From Diogma glabrata (Eukaryota > Arthropoda > Insecta > Diptera > Cylindrotomidae), in assembly GCA_963693315.1 (NCBI GenBank), contig OY856188.1, positions 95,165,745 to 95,229,744 on the forward strand: a DNA stretch of 64,000 nt, in the 5' to 3' direction. Positions 56,376 through 64,000 of the stretch are shown here, piece after piece. The notes beneath the pieces are model-generated. The model saw only the letters and a program-made list of their open reading frames with translations, did not search any database and was not told where the DNA came from. Made by a program: the position numbers and the translations under genes. The first letter of the stretch is position 1, and each line of letters begins with the position of its first letter.

Positions 56376-59329
56376 GAAAAGTGTTCGGTTTGTAAAAGAA
56401 TTACCCATATAAAGGAAATGAACATTTTTGAGTGAATAAGTACATAAAAAATTCACTGTATGCATACAAGAAAAAATTAAACGAATAATTTGAATCCTTT
56501 CTCCAAAACAATTTTTCCTCCATCGAATGAACATTAACAAACGATCAAAATTAAAAATAAATTTCCTTAGAAATTTTTACAACAAAAACGATAACTCCAT
56601 TGTTTTGAGATTATGAGAAACAAACGGGAAAATGCTAAAGAAGAACGAAGGAAATATTTTCAGAACAAACCTTTAGGGTTCGAAAATTGTTTATATTATT
56701 TTCGTGTAATTTCTGTTATGAATTCTACTAATGTTTGCTTTTTTTGTTGGTAAAAGGAAAATATTTCTACAAATATCCATTTGGCTGCTGTTGTTTTTTG
56801 TTTTTAGAAAAATTTTCAACATACATGTATATGATTTTATTTAAGTCATGTTGATGTTATTATGATTAAAATGATGATGAATATCATCTATAAAGCAGTG
56901 CACGATTTTGTTTGTTGGGTGTGTTTTATAATAAATATATTTTATTCAAAAATGAGTTTGCCTAAAAATTAAAACAATTTTCATTTTTAGATTTTTCCTT
57001 ACTCTCAATTTTCATAATGGGTTTTTTATGAAAATTTCAGATTCATAAAAGAGATTCTGTAAATTTTAAATATTATTTTTTTAGATATAATTTTTGGTTT
57101 TTATAGAAGATTTTTTTGAAATAAATTCATAACGTATAACAGATTATAGTGCTTTTAAGGAAATTGCATTATGTTGATAACAAATTTAATAAAAATCGGT
57201 ATCAGATGTATACAGTCACGAGCTCTACAACTTATGTTATTGTTGTGTTGAGTGAATATTAAAATCTCTGTTGATACTAAGATTATAAATATTGAAATAA
57301 ATAAAACGGAAAATTTTATCTGTAAAAGTAATTTAATTCTTGTCTTAAGGTTTAAAAAAAACCTTTAGCAACCTAAAATGGCTTAGATCTTAGAAAGAAA
57401 AAAAAATATTCGATATATGATGATGATGATGATGATGGCCTGAATGACTTCAACCAATTCAAAGTCGTACCAAAAACATGATTCAGTAAATAAAAAAAAT
57501 TTGCCTTTAAAACAACAGTTTGGGTCGGTTTTAAAATATTTTATTTTACTTTAAACAAATTATGAACAAAACATACCATGTCCACAGTTGTAATTTTCAT
57601 GAAGATCACTGAAAAAAAAAAAAATTATGTTTAATTTATTCCAAAAATATTATCTATTTATGAATTGCAAGACTAAAATATATGATACTCATAAAAGTAA
57701 GTACATTTTCCTTCTAATACAATTTTATTTAATCCAACAAAAATTTGTTATTTCCAACAATCTTATATATTTAGGGCAATGAATAAAATATCCAAACTAC
57801 AAACAATTTCCACAAAACACAGCAACGAAACATAGAAATCCCACAATAAAAATAATTTTCCAATTCTCTAAAGATAATTACATACCCAATATTCGAATTC
57901 AGTAAAAACTAAAAGCACTACCGCCCAACTACACCACATTTTTCTTATCCTTATAATATATTCATTTTATCTTGTCCAAACCAAACAAAAAAAAAGCCCA
58001 AAACGAAAACGATAACTATTAAAACAAGAAATAATTTTGTTCGATCCATTTTAATTAAAACACAGAAAGGGAAAGAAAACATTGTACAAGACAAGACCAA
58101 AGAAAAAAGATCTCTATAAAAAGCAAAAAAAATCAGGAAATTATTGTTAGAATTGCATGACCAATTTTATCTCAAACAAACAAGCACCACAATTTGACTA
58201 AATTGTGCTTTTTTTTTGGTTAAATTAATTCCAACACAAAAAAACAAAAAAAACAAAAATAGGAAATTTAAATAGAAAAGAAAATTGAAAAAAAACGATA
58301 TGTAGTAAAATCTTTGAAAAAAGAAAATCCTTACACAACATATTTTGATTTGTTTTTTTCTCGTAATTCTTTAAGGAAAATTATTCATGATATTTATTAA
58401 CCTTAAGAGTTAAGACTGAGGCTGTTTAATAAAAGCAATTCGTTCAAGTTTATCGATATTTATAGAATTTTTAACCCCAGGCAAAGACTGTGTACGCATG
58501 TGCCAACATAAATGTGAATTACAGCAGGCTACCACGAAACCTGGTAGCCTATCGATGCCACGTTTAAAATTTAAATATGTTACTGATTTTTCATTAAGTT
58601 TAAAATATAAAAATTCATAACTAACAGAATTGTTATTTTTTTCTATTTCATCATATTTATTTTTTAAAGTTATTTAATGCAAATTTAAAGATCCACTTTA
58701 TAAACCAGCATGGTTTTATTCGTTTATTCCTATGTTTCGAGAACTTTAAATTTGAGCTACATGCTGAGATATGGATATGATGTATTTTGTAAATAAAGTT
58801 ACTTTGTTTTGGATATTCTCCAATTTCGTTCTTTTTTATACAAAATTGGTGACAGTGGGCATGGGGAATAACCACGGCTAATTTTTGACAGACGCAATTT
58901 GGTTGAATATATTTTAAATTTGCGCAACCAACTAGCTCTAATTATAACGTGTTTCTTTTATCCCATCTGCCATTAAAATAAATCAAATTAAAAAAAAATG
59001 TTTACTTTGTTCATCATCGAGAGGTCCTATATTGTTAATTATAATGGCTACAATATGGAGCGCATTATGCCGCTTATGTTCTACCGAGTAAGCTACCAAG
59101 GTATGAATCATGTGGCCAACCATACTCTCAAGAAAACTTTAACACTGAATCTTATTTATTTTTTGATTTCCAAATATAACTGATTGATGCTTTCTTTTAT
59201 TTATCACAAAATATTGGAAATCAATATGTTAATTAAATATTATACATTTTCACCTTCACCACATAACATTTCCACAACATAACATCATTCACATTTTATT
59301 TTACGAGATTTAACGAAAAACTTACACTT
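56376..59329. other. AT-rich, no gene recognised
   Basis: Long A/T-rich stretch. It includes a (GAT)n/(ATG)n run at 57416-57437 and a hairpin AGGCTACCA...TGGTAGCCT at 58526-58550. Small ORFs at 58657-58875 and 58998-59183 have no recognised similarity. Confidence 0.45.
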
Positions 59330-59525
59330 TGCCATATTTATTTTGACATTGTGTGAGTTTAAACGACTGAGAACATTTGAAACAATCTCTTAACATATCC
59401 TTAAATCTTTGCCATCAATCATGATAGCGTCCAAAGTAACAAACTGGTTTTATAGATTTAATAAAAGTTGATCCATTATGGATTGAGAAATTGAAGTGGC
59501 ACTTTTGATGTCAAAGGGTCATCGA
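59330..59525 (-). pseudogene. Gypsy RT fragment (fifth)
   Basis: Minus-strand frame with stops: PFDIKSATSISQSIMDQLLL, then NQFVTLDAIMIDGKDL and VLSRLNSHNVKINMAKCKFF. It matches the gypsy RT block PFGIKSAP.IFQ..MD; the YLDD box has decayed to TLDA. Only about 65 residues remain; flanks are not recognisable. Confidence 0.82.
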
Positions 59526-59873
59526 ATAAACTGAAATTATAGTTTTAGAGTATTTCCAAACTAGTATTATGTAATGCCTCATATCCGGACCAGATATTAC
59601 TTTTTCTATCACTGATAGGAGCCAGATCAGGCCACCTGATCAGATCTTGGTGAGGAATGTTTCCCCTCAAACTATCCATGCCGAATCAGACAGCCTTTCC
59701 AACTCGTATCAGTTCAAAAAGGCAATTTACTACTACGTTTTACTAGAGTAGGCTAAATTGCCTTGATTCTGCTCTTACACTTATTAGCAACTCAACTCTT
59801 ACAAACGAACTTGATTCCTAGCAACATAGCAGACATGTCGCAGATTTAATGATTTTTTATAAATACATTATGG

Positions 59874-60080
59874 ATGAACGAACTTTTGGAGGGAAGGGAG
59901 CAAGTCATTTTATTTGAACTAGTAAATTTCATCCGTAACACCAGAGCAAACGAAGCTGCCCATCCTTTTACGGTAGAATTGAAAAGATGTAAATCGGTCG
60001 TTTACCAGCGTGATTTTTTCAACAGAGTCTCGCTGTTTTGGAATGCCTTATTTGCATCGGGTTCTCCCTGGCAATTTTAA
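59874..60080 (+). pseudogene. LINE C-terminal fragment
   Basis: Reads FIRNTRANEAAHPFTVELKR, then CKSVVYQRDFFNRVSLFWNA, matching the C-terminal tail (AHPF.V...RC....Y...FF.R...LWN.LP) of jockey-type LINE ORF2. The preceding 59640-59870 is less AT-rich and may be the upstream part, but the frame is lost. A perfect hairpin GATCAGG-CCA-CCTGATC lies at about 59627-59643. Confidence 0.75.
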
Positions 60081-62113
60081 ATATCAGAATTTTAAAATCA
60101 ATATTAATAAATGTCTTAAAAAAACTGCATTTCTCAAACCCTAGCTCGTGTCTTCGGATTGTTACTTTGAAAATTTAAAAACGTTATATATAATTTAGTA
60201 TAATTAACACTAAACATGTCCAACTTTAAATAAAAAGAAATAGTTGAAATTTTCCAACTTCTTACTACCTTTATACCGGCTGGAAGCCCTCTCAACCATT
60301 ATGCATATACGTATTTTTCTTATACTATAGCTACCTAAATGTTATTCTCTTTCATTGTTTCCAATATCACACATTATACGCTTACTACTATCTGGTAGTT
60401 CAATTGTACCATTTTGCCACATATGCCATTGTTCCCTACAATTATTACTGTATTTTTAATGGTACACTTGCCATTCCTATGAACAATTGTAATAGAATTT
60501 CGGAATTGTCTATTCCGTCACTTCACCTTTGGAATTTTTGTTCACAAACTCATCAATAATTAGCTGATCGGGTATCAGGTCTACACTTAACCTCATCTTC
60601 CCAAAACATATCGCCATTTAGTATCCTTTCTTATCTGCGTTGGAGTTGGTTTATACCAAAAATGCATCCTTCAACCTATCTAATTTTATTTATTTCGCAC
60701 AAGGGGTGTTGTCCGTCTCATCAACCGAACGCACTATCACTACATTTGACTAACTACATTTGATTGATTTTTTTCAAGCTTCACTAATCACTACCATGAT
60801 CAATTTCAGAATCTTAACCAAACCATTTCCTACCAACAGAAAAGAACATACGGTCATGAGAAAATCGTTCATCCATCAATGTGGGTCACTGATTGGATGA
60901 CGAAACATTTGGGATGAGTTATATTTACGTCAGACGTTAGACCACGCTTGCTTCAATTTCTTCATGTTGACATTTAGAGCAACGGGGAGAAATCACATTT
61001 AAGTCTACACTTGGATTCCTGTGGTCCATAGCTGTTCTGAACTAATTAAAAATGGTGGTTTTGCAGACTACATTCGTCTATATAATCTATATAATAGCAA
61101 AATGTTGCATAATGACAAATAGACGTGCATAATCACCTCGGAGGCATTTCTAAAACGGAAGAATACTATAAATCTAAATATTACATCCAATTCAAGTTAA
61201 ATCCATCTCAATATGCAAAACCAATCTTTATCTTATACAGCTACGGATCTAAATTGTCAATTTTCCTTACTCACATTAATTTTTCGACAACCTGAACTAT
61301 AACTAACACACCTGTCAATCGTGAAGAAAATTCTAAGCACATATCATTGGACGGATTATCGCAGTACTAAACGGTAGGCAATTAACTGCTACAATGGGTA
61401 ACTCATCATTGATATTATAACATTTACCTATCACAAAGAAGAAATGCCCTTCATATTGCGTTGCATAATGATCTTCTAACTGGGTTCAAACAAAACTCTA
61501 TATGCACCAACCGATGACTTGAGATGAAATTTGGGTTGGTCTAGCACTACTGAGCTGTTGTTGTAGTTTTTGAAATGGGCAGTTCATTCCGTTGCATGTT
61601 CAAAAGATCTTTCAAAAGATTCAAAAGATTCAAATCAAATCAAGGCATAACAAAACCACCATTAGTCTATTTTAATAACGAATTCTAGCAGCATGAATAT
61701 GATAAGCATCCCATTATATTACGGCCCCCGTTTTATCTTGCCTTCGTTTTACGAACATTTTTTTTTCACAAAAAAATGCTAATATTTCTCTTTCTGTTTT
61801 AAAACAGGAAATTGCGTGGAAATTACAATCCACCAGGCGCTCCACATATGGTTTAGTTGAAGCAATGGTTAGATGAAGAACATCACTTTTTGGTGTAAAA
61901 TAAATCATATTCAAATTAACGAAATGCAACTTTTGTTCTAAAAATAATAATTTTCATTTTGTTTCATTGAAATAAATCCGCTAATGGTTTGCTAATTTGT
62001 ATTTTTTTCCGCCCTTTAAGTTTAAAGAAACGTAATAGAATTTATGTGGGCTTCAAGTTAGTCAATAATATTTTAACATTTTTTTAGTTAATTGCTCTGC
62101 TGCGTCACTCAAT
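60081..62113. other. Mixed composition, unassigned
   Basis: Less AT-rich than the rest (particularly 60550-61560), so probably old coding or TE sequence, but every frame is broken and no family was recognised. The short minus-strand ORF at 61714-61929 is not supported. Confidence 0.35.
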
Positions 62114-62244
62114 GTGCGATATGTATAAAAACTAGTAAACACTAGTTAAACTTTACTACCTAGTTGAATACAAAATTGCTAGTATAGTAAAAAATTGGTT
62201 TGAGTATGAACTAAACTAGGAGGATAGTATTAAAAACATCGCAC
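62114..62244. repeat. Possible small MITE
   Basis: Ends GTGCGAT and ATCGCAC, with ACTAGT and CTAGT words inside. The inverted match beyond the first seven bases is weak. Confidence 0.3.
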
Positions 62245-62599
62245 TAGGTTGTTGCTATGGCGTTTACTAGGAATTTAAATAACAAACTTTTATGAGTTGT
62301 CAAATAAATAACTTATTTGTTATATATCTTCGTAAAAATAAAAATTCTAAAACCTATAATTCTAATAATTGGTAATCGTTAAAAAATACCAATAATGTAG
62401 AAATATAGGGATAAAAGGCATAATAGTAGTTTACTCAACTACCTTATCTAGGATTTCCCCTAGAATTGCTCTCTCCACATCGTTTTAAGGTGATCGTGCC
62501 TATGGAACACCTTTTTGGTATAATCTTGCTCTAAAATGTTATTAGCCAAATTTGTTGTTTCTGTTCTGTTCTGTTTTTGATTTTGTTTCTGTACTGTTT

Positions 62600-63542
62600 G
62601 CATATGTGTTTGGTTTACATTTAATTCTTGTGATGTTTTTTGTTTTGTTCTCCTTGTTTAGATACATTTAATTGTTGAATTTGTGGCTGTAGTTGGTGGC
62701 CTAACGTAGTGTTATGGTTTAATTCCGCTTTCCTTTGTTGAATTTTTCTCTCTGGCTCACGCAAATGTACCGCATATTAATTCATTCAACTTACTGCTAA
62801 ATTTGGTTGAGACTTGAAATATATCTCAAACGTTTATTGATACGTCATCCGCTTACTGGCTCTGATGGTAGCAGTGTATTTTTCATTGTGAAATACAGGA
62901 CAGTCTCTTCTACTACTTACATATTATCCAGCGCAGTTAACACATTTAATATTATTGTACACTTCTCCATGTTCCTCTGCCTCCCCCTCAGGCCATTTAC
63001 CGCACATTGGAGTCCTATTGCAGCGTATTTTGGAATGACGAAACCGGCTATAATTTCTTTAGTTCGAATATTTGTGCCAAATGCTAAAATGTTCATCGTG
63101 GTTTGCTCTCGCTTTTGATACATCAGTTTAGTGATATTTTGCACATTTATTACCTTGTGATCTCTCAGTCCCACTAATATTTCGTTTTCTGGGAAGCACT
63201 TCAGCTCCGTACAAAAAATAACTCCTTTTGACGAATTCAAATAGTCATGCTCTTTCACCTCAATTGGAATCATACCACTTAAGGTTTTGGCTTTAAGATG
63301 TGCACGGCCTCCTGTTTCCTTACTAGTAAGAGATAGTATAGAACACCACTTCTTAATTTTTGTACTTCTTTAATATAGGTTGTTAAATTATCTAAAGCTT
63401 TAAAAGTAAAAAAAACAGACTCTTGATGAACGAAAGGTTTTGTTCTCTCCCAAATGTTTGATGATATAATAGTTTTCTTTCTATTTATTTTTAGTGCTGA
63501 ATAATTTGTTTTTAAAATTCGATCTCCGCCATCTCTTTTCAT
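62600..63542 (-). pseudogene. LINE ORF1 (gag-like) relic
   Basis: Minus-strand frames in order. 63279-63542 holds an RRM-like start ending KEVQKLRSGVLYYLL. 62917-63273 has LNSSKGVIFCTELKCFPENE, ILVGLRDHKVINVQNITKL and a region corresponding to the usual IPNPLRC..CQRFGH boundary, here disrupted. In another frame 62880-63000 reads CVNCAG......RDCPVF, a remnant zinc knuckle. Beyond it 62600-62800 is Q-rich (HQLQPQIQQLN). ORF1 proteins bind the LINE RNA. ORF2 is not present in the window to the left, so the element is broken. Confidence 0.8.
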
Positions 63543-64000
63543 TCTCTGCCATTCATTAAGCTATGGACACTCTTCTATGTTCTCTAAAACCAAAAAACGG
63601 TTCGATATTTTTGCACCCGCCATTCTGCCACCAAGTGGCAGACTGCCTGTTGTTTCACCAAACTGCAGTTTAGTTTGTTTGTCTTCTCTCTGTTAAAATA
63701 ATCTTTTAAACTACACAATTTTAAACAAAGGATGCTGAAGGATAAACAACTGATGCTAATAATATTTTCAAAATATTTAGGACTATTATACTTAGTTTCT
63801 AAAACAACAAAGTTTATATAAAAATTATTCACAAAACTATGTAAATGTTACTATAACTATGTTATTTTAATTATAATGTATTTTTTATTCGCCTACATAA
63901 TAAAGTGATACTTTATTACTGTGATTTGCGGCCGTAAAGTGTCACTTTTTAACCATATATTTGTTGTCATAGTTACGTCCAAAAAAGTAAAAAAACATTT
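63543..64000. other. Possible LINE 5' UTR and flank
   Basis: Upstream of ORF1 on the minus strand. A dyad TGCCACCAAGTGGCA lies at 63627-63641, and ATAAAGTGATACTTTAT at about 63899-63915. No gene was recognised. Confidence 0.4.

Noticed and set aside
62807..63118. Plus-strand 103-codon ORF
   Set aside because: Antisense to the LINE ORF1 relic, which carries recognisable motifs.

Overview
This window looks like a repeat-dominated intergenic or heterochromatin-like stretch of an AT-rich animal genome, most likely an insect. The reasons are the very high A+T, the absence of any long intact host ORF, and the mixture of element types: hAT, a PIF/Harbinger-type MITE, Helitron, Ty3/gypsy, several non-LTR retrotransposon (LINE) families and a Penelope-like GIY-YIG element. 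The Helitron ends (5' TCTATATATAAATACG, 3' hairpin plus CTAG) fit arthropod Helitrons. Species cannot be determined from the sequence. No complete host gene was found. The one host-gene relic is a broken fragment resembling coatomer epsilon (COPE) near 54.5-54.9 kb. All transposon genes are truncated, frameshifted or interrupted by stops. Family assignments rest on reading the protein by eye; no database search was possible.

Layout: 0.1-0.35 kb foldback element; 3,533-9,272 a complete but decayed hAT element with 8-bp target duplication, carrying nested MITEs; 9,540-10,358 a non-autonomous Helitron with three internal tandem repeats; 10,473-11,790 a 5'-truncated LINE with a 12-bp target duplication; about 11.8-16.9 kb a decayed Ty3/gypsy element on the minus strand; 18.7-20.85 kb a second, internally deleted gypsy relic on the plus strand ending in a recognisable 3' LTR; 23.25-26.49 kb a large inverted repeat (arms about 0.7 kb) whose loop holds a third gypsy fragment; 27.4-31.2 kb a near-identical 1,164-bp tandem duplication leading into a fourth gypsy relic; 31.2-31.7 kb diverged tandem repeats; 31.8-36.3 kb a second large inverted repeat with nested palindromes.

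35,611-42,947 is a head-to-tail tandem duplication with a 3,671-bp period whose two copies differ at only a few visible positions, each carrying a Penelope-like C-terminal/GIY-YIG fragment. 43.9-45.1 kb is a jockey/CR1-like LINE fragment; 45.7-47.7 kb is an inverted-repeat structure around about 700 bp of TTTA-type microsatellite; 47.74-47.85 kb is a 44-bp tandem repeat of palindromes; 48.2-48.9 kb is another LINE relic; 52.67-53.78 kb is a plus-strand LINE inserted into an ATCCA-rich minisatellite; 54.24-55.24 kb is a repeat holding the COPE-like fragment; 55.4-56.4 kb is a diverged tandem duplication; 59.3-60.1 kb holds a gypsy RT scrap and a LINE C-terminus; 62.6-63.5 kb is a LINE ORF1 (gag-like) relic.

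The genes do not form a pathway. The biology is layered insertion and rearrangement: nested insertions with readable target duplications give a partial relative chronology, and inverted or tandem duplications of TE-derived DNA are frequent. The most noteworthy items are the two near-identical tandem duplications (recent events or assembly artefacts), the COPE-like fragment inside a dispersed repeat, and several long inverted-repeat structures without an obvious transposase.
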